Shown: positions 21,831 to 34,461, counted from the stretch's first letter. The stretch is 64,000 nucleotides of DNA from Hibiscus mutabilis (GCA_019671005.1 CM033732.1:11443932-11507931), one strand, 5' to 3'. Notes: a model not told the origin generated them from the sequence alone. Program-made: numbers and translations.

Positions 21831-23439
21831 CTTTTCCAAATCTAAGTGTGTTTATTGTGGGTTGAGCCTAGATAGTGAGCCCACTAGGATAAGCCAAAGT
21901 AGGCCTGATCTTCCTTGAGCCCAATTCCAAGTGTAAGCCCTAGCGAGTGAATCAGATTGATAAATCAAACCAGTCAGACAAATCAAACCAACATAAACCA
22001 TTTTGACCTGTTAACCCTTACAACTCAACTAGTTGACCAACCTGACCCGTTAGCCGACCCGACCTATTGAATGTTGACCATGACTTTAAACGTTGGTCAC
22101 TGACTTTTTTAATCAACTTTGACCTTGACGTTTCTCAATGTCCTGAGTCTGAATTCGTAGCTTGTTTTGCCTAATTCAAACCCAAGAGCCTAGTTTTTCT
22201 AATTGCAATTTATTTTTTACTTAGTAGGTTTTTAAAAGATTTGAGTATGATATCTAAAGTAGTTTATATATGTGTTTTAGACGACATCGACTTTGAGAAA
22301 GATGAATTGCCACCCTTTTCGATTTTTCGTTCTAATCATGCACATGTTTCGAGGCCTATATGTGGCTATTATTTTGAATTAGTATTTATGTTTATGTTTA
22401 GGTTGCATAGTGATAGTGTTAATGTAGGATTATTCTTGTAGGTTTTGATACAAATGGACTCAGTACTTTTGGTCATGGGAAACACATCATTCAGTAGGCT
22501 GAGTTTGCTTAGGCTAAGGTGTGTTCTCTTTATGTGCTATATACTCTGTGAAATATTGTTTTACAACTTGTATGACTACTTTTTTGTGTTGTGATTATGA
22601 TGAGTTTTAAGATATCATGCATATCATGTCATACTGTGTTCTAACTAAAGTATCAAAATTTTAGAAACTATGATCCTCGTATTTAGTACGATATAACTAT
22701 GATTTTTTTTGTTTTAAAAATCATTACCATATTATTGTATGCATAGGATGAGATTGTACAATGGAAGTTGTGGCTTTTACCCCGTCAAACGGCTGATAGG
22801 ACCATATAGTGATTGGTGAAAATTAGGTGAGGGGTTCTGGGGAACAACCTCTATTGTGACCGGTTGGCTTCACCACCACTGTGTTTGAAGTAAGTAGTTG
22901 GGTATTGTATTGTGCTTGTGACATCATTTCATTTTGTTATGATTTACCGTGATTTTATAAATGTTTTTGAGAAAATTATTTTGAAACTGAGTTTGTGATT
23001 GCTTGCACTTTAGAGACACACTGAGCATTATAGCTTACTTCCTCATAGTTTCCTCTTACAAATATCTTGGAATCTAGGCGACTTGATACCCGTAGGATCT
23101 CTTTATTTTATCGATTATATTTTACCTTTAGTACAGACTACATTATTTTCAGTTTTGTTTGTTATTATTATTTTTGGGAACTTTGATGTATTTGGGACTT
23201 AAGACCATTTTCAGATTTGAGGTTATTTTTATTATGCATGCATAAATTTTACATTTGGATGTTTTATTTAAACTTTCAGACTATAATATTATTGTTGAAT
23301 TTTTAATAACTTTTTTAAGGTAACTTATTTGGAAATTTAAATCGTTTCACGTTACTTTATAAAAATTATGTTAATTTACACTTAAATTGGTTACTTGAGG
23401 GAGAAGTTACTATGTGGATTTCTAAATTCGACCTTTTTC
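21831..23439. other. Unassigned LTR-like sequence
   Basis: AT-rich, with no supported gene. The frame at 22241-22441 has no domain. The base composition and its position between two copies of the reading frame suggest chromovirus LTR or 3' untranslated DNA, but no edges were found. Confidence 0.35.
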
Positions 23440-25730
23440 TTTTGGGCCCACACTTTTCCCTTTACCACAGTTATGAAATCTAGGGTTTACGAACCCACAC
23501 AATGACGTTGGAATATGAAAGGGAAAGGCAATTGCGGCATGCGAAACGACGGGGATGGTTTATGTTTCATAATCGACACCAAAAACACAAAATCTAGCCC
23601 ACAAATAGAACAGAAACACTACAAGAGCTTAGCAAAGCCAAAGAGAAAGAAGGAGATATGGCATAGTGTTGCGCGTAATAAGTGCTACGCAATTGTGCAA
23701 ATATACACGTCACAAGTAATAAAGTGATATGAGTATCGAGTATCATCTCCACAGGGATTGGTTTGGGCCACTTTGCTTAAGTTACTGCAATGTGAAAAGT
23801 AAAAACACAATTGATAATAGGAGTTCTAATTAACGAGTAAACTAAGAGAAATAAACTAAAATAATAGATGAAATCAAAAGAGAGAATAGGCTAGGTTATC
23901 GTGGGTTGTGGAGTGATAGCCGATTGGATCGCCTTGGTAAAAGAGTGCAAGGGCAACTCAGTTGCCGTGGCAACTTGCATAGCGGGGTTGCCTTGGCAAC
24001 TAATCGATGGTTGCCTGGGCGACTAGCTGGGCAACTACTTCGGCGTCTGGGAAGCAACTTCAAGGTTCGGCAGAGCATTCTTCAATGATTTCTTCTTATC
24101 CCTAAGTCAAAACTCTAGCTACTTGTGCATGCCTTGATAATACATCCCTGCGTGAATCAAGGGTGAACAACAACCAATCTTGTGCTCCTCTTAGCCGTTG
24201 AAATCCTTAACTTATTCCTAAGCCGGATTAATCTTCACCATCAATAGATTGAATAAAGACCATACTCATTCGTTTCTTGAATCTAACTCTCCCGATATTA
24301 GATAAATAGATGAAGTTACGAGATCCTCTCCCAATTCACTCGCAAACAAAAATAAAAACCAAGAATGAGTAAACCTTGAATTGAAAGTGCAAACTCTTAT
24401 TACCTAAACAAAATCCAATAGTTTATCACAACAACAAAACACAATAACCCCAACCAATCAAGTTAGTTCATGGTTGGGTTCAAAAGATATACAATGAATA
24501 ATCCCCAAACCATGAATCTAATGGAAGCAAAGAATACGAAGAAGAAATCGAACTCTCTCCCCCTTTCTCTCTTGTCAAATTTTCTCTCCTCTTGCCCTTT
24601 GGAGTTGTCGAAATTTTCCCTCTTCTTGCTTTCTCTTTGACGGCTTGGTCCTTTAAATAGGAGATGGCTAGGTCAAAATCCTTCTTGAGGAGGAAGTTAA
24701 GTTGGAATTAAATTATCTTTAAAAATATAATTCTTTATTATATTTAAATTCCTTCTATAACTTTTCCTATCTTCTTGCGATTTAATTTCTTTTTAACCTC
24801 TTCATGGAAATCAAACTCCTTTGGAATTTAACTTTTCTCCACGTCATCTTGGGCTTATCTAGTCATCAATTTCAACTACCATATCATCTTATTCCTTGTC
24901 AAAAATTGCCTTGGCGACTAGCTCGACATCTCCTTCAAGCATTGCCCTGGCAACTAGCTCGACATCTCCTTCATGCATTGCCCTGGCAACTGGTTCCAGC
25001 CTTGCTTTGGCCAGTGATTCTGCACACACACAAAAAACACACCAAAGTAGCATCTTTTTCCACAAAAATCACCAAGTTATGTAATCAAGCTCAACGGTGG
25101 AAAGAAACATGAATTAATGCATGAATGACTAATTATGCAACTAATATGAGCCTAAGACTAACAATATATGAGTAAAAAGGGTAATAAAAATAGTACTTTT
25201 GAACACTTATCACATAGCAAGGCGATGGCGCAAGGAAAACTAAACGGTTTTCTTGTGATTCTAACAAAGGCGAACAACGATGGGGAAGAAGGTTGGTCGG
25301 GGTTGGTTAGCAGGGTTGAAGAGAACTCAAAAAGGGGTGCAGTGCAGAGAACAAACCACGGCAAGGAGGTGGTCAAAGACTTGTCGAAAATACAAAATGA
25401 AGAGGGGATTTTTAGGGACATTTTGAGAGAAAGAGGGGTGATTTATTTGGTGGTTGTAGATTTTGGAATGCAAAAGGGCTTAGGGTTTATAAAGAGTGGT
25501 TTGAATACCAAAATTACAAGGGTAAATCACAAACTAAGAGTCACGAGTTTTACTCGCTTTTCAACAAAGCCCTCACAGTTTTAACTTTAACAATCTAGTC
25601 ATTAAATTCAAATAATTCCCAAATTATCAATTAGGGTTATGAAATTAAAATTCCCTAATTTTCTAGGGTTTCAAATTAAAATCCCCAAATTTAAATAGGG
25701 TTTTTAATTAAGGATTTTTGGGGTGTTACA
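23440..25730 (+). other. Unidentified reading frame, copy 2, split by a solo LTR; LTR end at right
   Basis: Before the solo LTR inserted (23667-25212), 23515-23666 and 25213 onward formed one frame: KSLAKPKRKKEIW leads to GKLNGFLVILTKANNDGEEGWSGL and then ILRERGVI. The right edge GGGGTGTTACA at 25720-25730 is a chromovirus-type LTR 3' end, so the frame probably sits inside an LTR. No known domain. Confidence 0.5.
23667..25212 (-). mobile_element. Solo LTR of the A/B Athila family
   Basis: 1546 bp from TGTTGCGCG (inverted LTR end) to CACTTATCA (inverted LTR start), flanked by the perfect duplication CATAG (23662-23666 and 25213-25217). No internal sequence is left, so it formed by recombination between the two LTRs of one insertion. 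It contains the inverted 36-bp array near 24905-25000 and many TTGCCNNGGCAA words. Confidence 0.95.
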
Positions 25731-25738
25731 CCCATTTT

Positions 25739-26050
25739 TCAACTACCATAATTACGATAACTTTTTTTGTGGTTATGAAACTCGAAGCCAATTACAAGAT
25801 GTTTCATCTTGTCATATGAATGCATTTCATCATATACCTCTTCAAGAGTAAAAGATTCATGGTTGTACAAGATGTTATTTCTGAAAGATAAGTATGAAGG
25901 GGACAGTGAACATAATAAAATCAAACATAGGCCTTATTAACTGCACTTTACCTCTATTGCTTCCATATCTGAGATGAACTCTTTAAAATCGGCTATGTGG
26001 TCATCAAGACATGAACCTTCTGCCAAATTATGTGAGTATAAACAATGGTT
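25739..26050 (-). pseudogene. gag: Ty1/copia gag fragment
   Basis: Read on the minus strand: AEGSCLDDHIADFKEFISDM, a stop, then ILLCSLSPSYLSFRNNILY and FTLEEVYDEM. This is the classic copia Gag pattern (LLCSLPPSY, LEEV). It is the only non-Ty3 piece recognised. It is short, with two stops, and no copia LTR was found near it. Confidence 0.8.
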
Positions 26051-26487
26051 TGGTCAAAGTTTTCTGATGTGATCCAGACAAGCACCAAACTCCATGGAGC
26101 CTTGCTCTTATCATTGAATAAGTGTAAGAGTTTCCATACTCGGGTTCAAGCTAACAATTACAAGAATTCAGTCCCGAATATGCTTTTTCAAGCATTGGTT
26201 CCGAATATTGAACCTTGGTCTTTAGGGCAGCATGCAACATTTTGTATGAGATCTTTTAATGCATGCATGTTGTTGGGTCGTGTGTCATTATATTGCATGC
26301 ATTCTCATAGCTAGCATATAGATTGCATGATGTGTTATTTTACATGTTGCTTAGGCATGTAAGTTCATTTAGCACATATAGGTTAATAAGTTAACTAGTT
26401 GTTAGTTGCATACATTATTAGTTTAGGAGGATGTTTGATAATTAATGGGTTGTATATTTAATTTATCATATTTAAATACACATTTAA
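26051..26487. other. No gene seen
   Basis: AT-rich spacer between the copia fragment and element C. The frame at 26045-26314 has no recognisable domain. The last five bases TTTAA (26483-26487) would be the left target duplication of element C. Its partner is lost with C's truncated right LTR. Confidence 0.4.
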
Positions 26488-29400
26488 TGTAACACCCCTA
26501 CCCCGGGTTGACAGGAAACCGGTTCGGGAGCATTACCAATGAACAATACAAGCAAGAACAAGGCAAGAATAGGCTAACTCATCCATATTAGATGAGTTAC
26601 TTAACTAGCAAGTAACCAAACATACATTATATGATACCAAAAATTTCAATTATCATTATCATACAACATCATCATTCGAAACCTAAATAAGCAAACAAGT
26701 TTCCATTTTCATTTCATTGTTCATTTACTTGATTACACATAAATCGTTTCATGCATACTTCCTAAACATCATCCATTGTACATACCTTGTCTCCAAGCAA
26801 GCATATGCCAACTTACCATTCGGCATTTACCATTCAACTTATAAAGTACATATTCAACATGTTATGCTTATACAGATGACTATATCATCTCACAAGGCAT
26901 TCGAATAGTACAAGGCTAGATGATCAATTTGTACATTCATTATATACATAACCGTATGCGCAACAAATACTTACAATACATGAAATTCTAGTTCATTACT
27001 TAATTCATATTAGTAACCAAGTTCACAAAATAGTAGGCCCATTCAAAACATATATACATATACAAGTTCAAGTGCTCAAAATGCATGCACTAAACATTAT
27101 ATACCACTAAGTGCCATCAACTAGGGGAGTACAAAACAAGTATGTCCATACTTTAGCTATGCTTGTGTCTTGCTTCGAGCTCAAGGAAATCAGACTTCGG
27201 GATCAAGCAACGATCGAAATCCTTAATATGTGGTTGGGAAGAATGAAAACAAGAGTGATAAGTACAAGATTGTACTTAGTGAGGTAGCAACTAGATCTAA
27301 CCAATTTACAAGACAAGTATCACTTAGCCAAGTTTAAGCCTAGTCCAAGTTGGAAGCAATTCGATTTTAAGCTTTATACATGCTTATCATTTCAAACAAT
27401 ACACTAGGCACAATTGATGCAAGTAGGATTATAAGTCATCAAATACATGTAATTCAAGAATCCAAGTAGTTCAAGTATCATGTAATTCAAGAATTCAAGT
27501 AGTTCAAGTATCATGTAGTTCAAGAATCCAAATAGTTCAAGTATCATGTAATTCAAGAATCCAAATAGTTCAAGTATCATGTAATTCAAGAATCCAAGTA
27601 GTTCAAGTATCATGTAAGCTTATTCTTTAATTATTTTTATTTTCTTTCTTTAGTTTATGCCCTTGGTATTTAGTTGTCCAGGTAATCGAGTCTCCAACCA
27701 ACTGTTGCCACAAGATGTGCCATAGCACTGGTCAACCCTCCTACTGTCGCCAAAGACCACACATATGTACCCTCCGTCTATCGCCAATTAGGGGCCTTAG
27801 CCCTGGACTGTAGTCCACCCTGACACAATGAGCTGTAGACTCTAAGGCATGCCCTTCTACCTATGACCACTAACAACCAAGGTTTTGTTCAATTATGAAT
27901 CACTTATTCAAGTATTACATGTTCAAGTCAAGCAATATCTTATTCAAGGATCAATTCAAGTGAGACATTGCAAAATCAATCTTATATATACAGCCCTTGG
28001 GCCAATTGAGCCTTAGCTCTACACTTTGCAAATTAATCTTGGCATTCAAGCAAGCAATTAACATATGCCATCTCTTAGGCATCAAGCAAGATCTTCAATT
28101 CATGATTTATATCATGTTAACAAGTATTCAAATCATAGAGATACATTAAGAATTTATTCGAATGGATCAAGGTCAAGGCATCAAGGCTCAAGTATTTGTT
28201 TTCACCTCTCTTCCTAGGTAATTTAACATCATACATGTTACTATTATTTCAAGTTTTAGCTTAAACCATCCTTCCCTTTTATCATCACAACCAAACTTAA
28301 ATCACACATATTAACATGGCATCAAATAACAAGAAGTAGATATGCATCTTTGGTTAGGACCTAAGTCCTAACCCTATATTAAACTACACTCACAATACTC
28401 CAAGCTTAGCTAATCTTGGATCCAAATCCCCTTGTTTCTAGCTTTCGAATGTTCCTCCTTAGACCCTTCTCCAATGTTCCCTTCTCGTTCTAACATTTCA
28501 TACAAGTAAATCATGGTCAAGACAAGCACATTCATTTATTCAAAACAAGACAACAATACACATAATTCATTCAACATACATTTCAAAACATCAAGGCTGC
28601 TGCCTGGCAGCTTGTACATTACTTACTAAAATATGCATAACTTTCATTCCGTACGCTGGAATTTCAATTGGTTTACACCGTTGGAAAGCTAACTTAATTG
28701 TACTTCTAACCATATAATCCTTGCATTTTAATTATTTACCAATTAATACAGTTTTTTACTTAAAGACAGGGTAATTACAACACTGGAAAGTTTGCACTGC
28801 CCCTATTGTTTCATTTCTACAATCCATTCTACAATTCAGAATTCAATTCCGTTTTCTCCTAATAAATTTAGACATATTAAGGTACTATCCATTAAATTTT
28901 CAGCCTTAAATTCCATTTTTACAATTTATAGAGATTTTTCAAATTTACTGCCCAGAACAAAGCATTCTGGGCAGATTACACTAGCTTAAATTTCCAGCTT
29001 CTTTAATCACTTAGATAGCACTTCTAACATGTTGATTCAACTTATATACATTTTCATACAAGTATAGGTCGGTTTTATTCACCTACCAATGTGATCAAAA
29101 CAGGGCATTTTATAAAATCAATCATGTTTACTCAATCTTCAATAGCTATGTGATCAAAACAATTTCATTCCATGTGACATTCAAATCCTACCAATTTAGT
29201 ACCTAAATTTCCAGCAATCATAGCAATTTCCAGCAAAAATTCCAGCATAAGCATTCAAGTTTCCAGCAACCTATATATTTCTTTCATAGCAATTTGATCA
29301 CAACATTCAAAATTTCAAAGAATCTTAGAACTAACATCACTAGAACATGCATATCTTCCATCCTAATCAAATTAGGCAGCAATAACATCAAAATTTCAAG

Positions 29401-29890
29401 ATGTAAACATGAAATTCAAGTGAAGAATCAAATATTTTACGTTCCTCCTAAGCTAATTTGATCAAACAAGACAACTCCCTCTCTCTCTCTATGAAGGTTC
29501 GGCCATGGAAATGAAGGAATGAAGAAGATGATTCAAATTATGTTTTTCTCTTTCTTTTCCTTCAAGCATGGCCGGCCGTAAGGATGAAGATGATATCTCC
29601 TTTGCCATGTGTATAATTACCTTGACACATGTATTCCACTACCATAAAATGGTCTAATTACACATGCAAGTTTGTTGTTTTATTCTTGTTTCAATTTGGT
29701 CATCTTAATTTGGCACTCTAACTTGTTGGTTGTAATATTTTAATCCTTTAGACATTAGCTATCTTTTCTTCCTTTTATTTTAATTTGATCCAAGACTTAA
29801 TTAGTCTAATAAGGAAAAGTGAAATTGATTTAACAATTTAACTAATTGCTTCTCCATAATACACCACTCCTAATTATTTCAATTGTCAAG
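26488..29890 (-). repeat. 3' LTR of element C, lacking its first bases
   Basis: Left edge TGTAACACCCCTACCCC is the inverted LTR 3' end. The right side aligns, inverted, with the partial LTR at 51244-52715 up to about 29890. There some 85 bp of LTR start are missing and decayed integrase begins. It contains a 33-bp tandem array. The conserved block AACTTTCATTCCGTACGC (near 28640) is shared with the inverted copy at 52495. Confidence 0.75.
27446..27610 (+). repeat. 33-bp tandem repeat, five copies
   Basis: Five near-identical 33-bp units start CATGTAATTCAAGAATCCAA. Because 33 is a multiple of three, the minus strand stays open (27404-27613), which is an artefact. The same array with about six units lies at 34073-34263 in the other LTR, so copy number changed after insertion or during copying. 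Confidence 0.92.
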
Positions 29891-29894
29891 AAGG

Positions 29895-31153
29895 CTCAAG
29901 GACATGGGATGGGTCAGATCGATATTTTCTAAGATGGAGACATGGAAGACATTGTAGATCTTATCAAATTCACTAGGAAGATCTAATCGATAGGCCACTA
30001 GACCTATCCTTTCATTGATTTCGAATGGTCCAATGAATCAGGGACTGGGTTTCCCTTTTCTTCCAAACCGAAAGACTTTCTTCCAAGGGGACACTTTCAA
30101 GAAGACTTTGTCTCCAACATTGTATTGGATGTCTCTCCTTTTCAAGTCTGCATAGGCTTTCTGTCTATCAAAAGCTTGCTTCAATCGATCATGTATGATT
30201 TGAACTTGTTCCTCGATTTCTCTAAGTAATTGAGGTCCCAAAACCTTGTTTTCTCCTAATTTAGACCAACATAAGGGAGTTCTACCTTTCCTTCCGTATA
30301 GATCTTCGAAGGGAGCCATCTGGATAAATGTCTGGTAGTTATTGTTATAAGCAAACTCTACTAGGGGTAGAGATTTCTTCCAGTTCTTTCCGAAATCTAT
30401 AACACAAGCACGTATCATGTCTTCAAGTACTTGTATGATTTTTTCAGATTATCCATCTGATTGAGGGTGAAAGGCTGTACTAAGGTGCACTTTAGTTCCA
30501 AGGGCTTTTTGCAAGGATTTCCAGAATCGAGAAGCAAATCTGAGGTCTCGATCGAAGATTATAGCTGTAGGTACACCGTGTAATCGAATCACTTCACGGA
30601 TGTATAGCTCGGGTAAGGTTTCCAAGCTTATGTTCATTCAAACAAGGATGAAATGAGTAGACTTTGTGAATCTATCAACAGTCACCCACACAACATCATT
30701 CTTTCTTGGAGTGGAAGGAAGACCCATAACGAAGTCCATTGTAATCCGATCCCATTTCCACTGAGGGAATTTGATTGGTTAGAGCAACCCGATAGGGACT
30801 TGATGCTCCGCTTTGACCCTCTGGCAAGTTAAGCACTTCAAAACAAAATCTGTGATAGCCAATTTCATGTCTGACCACTAGTATAGTGGCTTTAGGTCCC
30901 TGTACATCTTAACCGATCCAGGGTGAATCAAGAAAGAGCTTTGGTGAGCTTCTTGTAACATCTCGTGTCTTAGTTCTTCGTTGTTAGGAACACATACTCT
31001 ATCCTTGAAATAAAGGAGTCCATTCAACTTGAGGGAAAATTCAGAATTAGACTCAGAGTCTAGCTTGGACATGATCTTCTGAAGATCTGGATCAATTTGT
31101 TGGAGTTCTTTGATTCTCGATATTAGACAAGATTGAACTTGAAGTCTAGACAA
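29895..31153 (-). pseudogene. pol: Element C integrase
   Basis: 30878-31153 is the zinc region (EAHQSSFLIHPGSVKMYRDL). The core follows in shifted frames: the Asp of ITMDFVMGLP near 30740, the Asp of IFDRDLRFASRFW near 30560, and the Glu of the SEKI segment near 30455, just after an in-frame stop (QSDG then stop). 30038-30418 is the C-terminal part with FAYNNNYQTFIQMAPFE and GDKVFLKVSPWKKVFRFG. The normal chromodomain is missing because of the deletion at about 29890. Confidence 0.88.
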
Positions 31154-31274
31154 GAATTTCTATCATTTGGATAAACGGAAATGAGCATTGATAGCTAAGG
31201 AAGCTATAAACGAATGGAAAAGATTATTACGGAAGATTTTCGAATAATTACTTGTAAGTCAAGAAAAGTCTAAT

Positions 31275-31679
31275 TCAAATGGTTACTTGAAAGTCAAGAA
31301 AGAAACATTTCAAATAAATTATTTTAGGATTTAGATTTAAGGATTTACCCGAGTATGGTCTGCGACTAAGGGCATCAACAACCATGTTTGCTTTCCCCGG
31401 ATGGTAGTCAATAACTAAATCGTAGTCTTTAAGTAACTCTAGCCATATCCTTTGCCTCAAGTTCAAGTCTTTCAGATTTAGGAGGTATTTAAGACTCTTG
31501 TGGTCTGTGAACAATTTACATTTCTCCTCGTAAAAGTAATGTCTCCAGACTTTGAGTGCAAACACGATAGCTGCCAATTCTAGATCGTGAGTAGGGTAGT
31601 TTGACTCATGTGGTTTTGGTTGCCTTGAAGTGTAAGCTACCACTTTTCCATCTTGCATTAGGACACATCCTAATCCCAA
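31275..31679 (-). pseudogene. pol: Element C RNase H
   Basis: 134-codon open block with GLGCVLMQDGKVVAYTSRQ, TDHKSLKYL and DYHPGKANMVVDALSR, the standard Ty3 chromovirus RNase H landmarks, including the Asp of TDHKSL. It starts in mid-domain, and the upstream join to RT (31680-32022) is frameshifted. Confidence 0.88.
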
Positions 31680-32022
31680 ATGAGATGCATCACTGTAAAC
31701 ACTGTACTCTTGCCCGATTCTGGTTGGATGAGAACCGGAGCATGAGTCAGGGCTTGTTTAAGTTGATCGAAGCTTCGTTGTTGGTTCTCTGACCAAACAA
31801 ATGGTGTATCTTTGTGAGTTAGCTTAGTCAAACTTACGGCAATGGATGAGAATCCTTTGACAAAATGTCGATAATACCTGGCTAAACTGAGAAAGCTTCT
31901 AACCTCACAACATTCCTCAGAGGTCTCTAATCCAGGGTGGGATGAATTTTGCTCGGGTCTACTTTAATCCCTTTTGTCAAGATGACATGGCCAAGGAACG
32001 ACACTTCCGATAGCCAAAATTA

Positions 32023-32350
32023 TCATTTAGAGAACTTTACAAACAATTGACGTTCTCGAAGAGTTTGCAAAACAATTTGAAGGTGTTCGGAATGTTCTTC
32101 CTTATTCCTAGAATACACCAAAATGTCATCAATAAAGACGACCACGAATTTGTCAAGATAGGGCTTGATTACACAGTTCATGAGATCCATGAAAGCAGCT
32201 AGAGAATTCGTTAATCCGAATGGCATTACAAGGACTGGAGCACCCTAAAGAGACGAGCTAGGCCTAATGAAACCCTTGTCTTGTAGCTCTTGGAGTTGCT
32301 TCTTGAGTTCTTTCAACTCAAAAGGTGCCATGCGATAAGGTGTGATGGAC
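32023..32350 (-). pseudogene. pol: Element C reverse transcriptase, partly deleted
   Basis: 32023-32226 has MPFGLTNSLAAFMDLMN and the intact active site FIDDILVYS. The upstream RT start (PYRMAPFELKELKKQLQEL ... FIRPSSS) ends at 32245. About 70 residues of palm that normally lie between them, including the first catalytic region, are missing, and a stop marks the join. Confidence 0.85.
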
Positions 32351-32812
32351 ACTGGAGTTGTTCTAGGTTGAACATCGATCCCGAACTCTACTTCTCTAGT
32401 TGGAGGAAGACCAGGGAGTTCCTCAGGAAAAACATCGAGATATTCAGATACAATAGGCACACTAGGTAAGCCGAATTCAATTTCATCTTGTAAGACCATA
32501 GTAGCAAAGATCGAAGTCGGTTTCTTGTCAATTAGAAGATTTAATTCTTTTCCTAAACCCCGAAGATAAAGTCTCCTATTTAGGCAATCTACACAGGCTT
32601 CATGCTTGCTTAACCAATCTTGTCCCAATACTAGATCAAATTCACAAGTTGGTTGTACATACATATCAACAAGAAAGGGTACATTTTCAATGAATAGGGA
32701 ACACTTTCTACAGATAAGGCTTATGTTTTTAGTTTCCCCTATTGGGTTCGAAACTACAAGGCTTTGTTTTACAATTTCAGGCTTTAAGTTCAATTTTTCA
32801 ATCAAGGTCGAG
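32350..32812 (-). pseudogene. pol: Element C protease
   Basis: The same frame as the RT start (32245-32805) begins with LIEKLNLKPEIVKQSL and contains FDLVLGQDWLSKHEACVDC, the C-terminal half of a chromovirus aspartic protease, then LPGLPPTREVEFGID leading into RT. The N-terminal half with the D-S/T-G triad is deleted together with most of gag. Confidence 0.8.
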
Positions 32813-32930
32813 CTTGCGCTCTAGGTTCAGCTTGTTGCTGTGGAGGACTCTGCTCCATCCTCACACTATCCTCTTCATTTGAGGAGCCTACGGGACTTTC
32901 ATCATCCCGAGCGAGCCTTGATTTAGACAT
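32813..32930 (-). pseudogene. gag: Element C gag, N-terminal stub
   Basis: The ATG at 32930 gives MSKSRLARDDESPVGSSNEE and a Gln/Pro/Ala-rich tail of about 40 codons, before running directly into protease sequence. This is a deletion fusion. The acidic, Ser-rich start is usual for chromovirus Gag. Confidence 0.65.
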
Positions 32931-33067
32931 TCTACATTTAAATAGAACAATTAAGAGTTCAGTTTAGTTAAGCAAAGACACAAGCTATAAATTACAAGTC
33001 TCCTAGGTGGCACAAGTATCCTATATGATGCAAGAGAGCCCGGTTTAGTCTTAGAACCAACTAAAAA

Positions 33068-33080
33068 GCTTTAATTACCA
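33068..33080 (-). promoter_or_regulatory. Degenerate tRNA-Met primer site of element C
   Basis: On the minus strand TGGTAATTAAAGC, six bases after the LTR end. It resembles the TGGTATCAGAGC site of chromoviruses at both ends only. Element D has a much better copy. Confidence 0.5.
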
Positions 33081-33086
33081 ATAAAA

Positions 33087-34461
33087 TGTAACACCCCCAA
33101 CCCCGGGTTGGCAGAAAATCGGTTGGAGAGCGTTACCAATGAACAATACAAGCAAGAACAAGGCAAGAATAGGCTAACTCATCCCAATTAGATGAGTTAC
33201 GTAACTAGAAAGTAACCAAACATACATTATCATACCAAAAATTTCAATTATCATTATCATACAACATCATCATTCGAAACCTAAATAAGCAAACAAGTTT
33301 CCATTTTCATTTCATTGTTCATTTACTTGATTAGACATATAACATTTCATGCATACTTACTAAACATCATCCATTGTACATACCTTGATTCCAAGCAAGC
33401 AACATGCCAAGCCTTACCATTCGGCAATTACAATTCAAGCTTATAAAAGTACATATATATACATTTCATGATCATATAAGACTATCATATTTCACAAGAT
33501 ATTCGAAATTGAACAAGGCTAGATGATCACTTTGAACATTCCAAGTATATAAATCAATATGTGCAACAACATTACTTTCATTACATATAATCCATTGCTT
33601 AATTACACATTAACAAACAAGTTCATTACTAGGTTCATGTTAACAACCAAGTTCACAAAATAGTAAGCCCATTCAAGAGCATATACATATACAAGTTCAA
33701 GTATTCAAATGCATGCACAAGACATTATATACAAATATGTGCCACCAACTAGGGGAGTACAAAACAAGTATGAACCATACTTTAACAAAATCTTGTGTCT
33801 TGCTTCGAGCTCAAGGAAACTAGACTTCAGAATCAAGCAACGATCGAAATCCTTAATCTGTGGTTGGGAAGAATGAAACAAGAGTGATAAGTACAAGATT
33901 GTACTTAGTGAGGTAGAAACTAGATCTAACCAATTTACAAGACAAGTATCACTTAGCCAAGTTTAAGCCTAGTCCAAGTTGGAAGCAATTCGATTTGAGC
34001 TTTATACATGCTTATCATTTCAAACAATACACTAGCACAATCGATGCAAGTAGGATCATAAGTCATCAAATACATGTAATTCAAGAATCCAAGTAGTTCA
34101 AATATCATGTAAATTCAAGTAGTTCAAGTTTCATGTAGTTCAAGAATCCAAATAGTTCAAGTATCATGTAATTCAAGAATTCAAGTAGTTCAAGTATCAT
34201 GTAGTTCAAGAATCCAAATAGTTCAAGTATCATGTAATTCAAGAATCCAAGTAGTACAAGTATCATGTAAGCTTATTCTTTCATTATTTTTATTTGCTTT
34301 CTTTAGTTTATGACCTTGGTATTTAGTTGTCCAGGTAATCGAGTCTCCAACCAACTGTCACCACAAGATGTGCCGTAGCACTGGTCAACCCTCCTACTGT
34401 TGCCAAAGACCACACATATGTACCCTCTGTTTGTCACCAATTAGGGGCCTTAGCCCTGGAC
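33087..34461 (-). repeat. 5' LTR of element C, truncated
   Basis: Matches 26488-27810 (TGTAACACCC... through ...CCTTAGCCCTGGAC), including the 33-bp array (34073-34263), then stops abruptly at about 34461, losing roughly the upstream half with the promoter. Unrelated LTR sequence starts at the break. Confidence 0.8.

Larger units (their letters stand above)
26488..34461 (-). mobile_element. Element C: chromovirus (Tekay/Del-like) Ty3 element
   Basis: Two related LTRs with the inner/outer edge TGTAACACCCC (26488 and 33087) bracket a minus-strand gag start, protease, RT, RNase H and integrase. The protein style (LPGLPPTREVEFGID, VMPFGLTN, FIDDILVYS, KVSPWKKVFRFG) is chromovirus. Integrity is poor. 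Most of gag is deleted near 32815, part of the RT palm near 32245, and the integrase end, chromodomain and LTR start near 29890. The 5' LTR is cut at 34461. Confidence 0.85.

Noticed and set aside
27446..27610. CRISPR-like array
   Set aside because: Units are contiguous, without spacers, and lie in a plant LTR. It is a simple tandem repeat.
27404..27613. Open frame encoding an 11-residue peptide repeat
   Set aside because: It is the minus strand of a 33-bp tandem DNA repeat in an LTR. A repeat length divisible by three keeps any stop-free frame open, and the other LTR has the repeat without the same frame.
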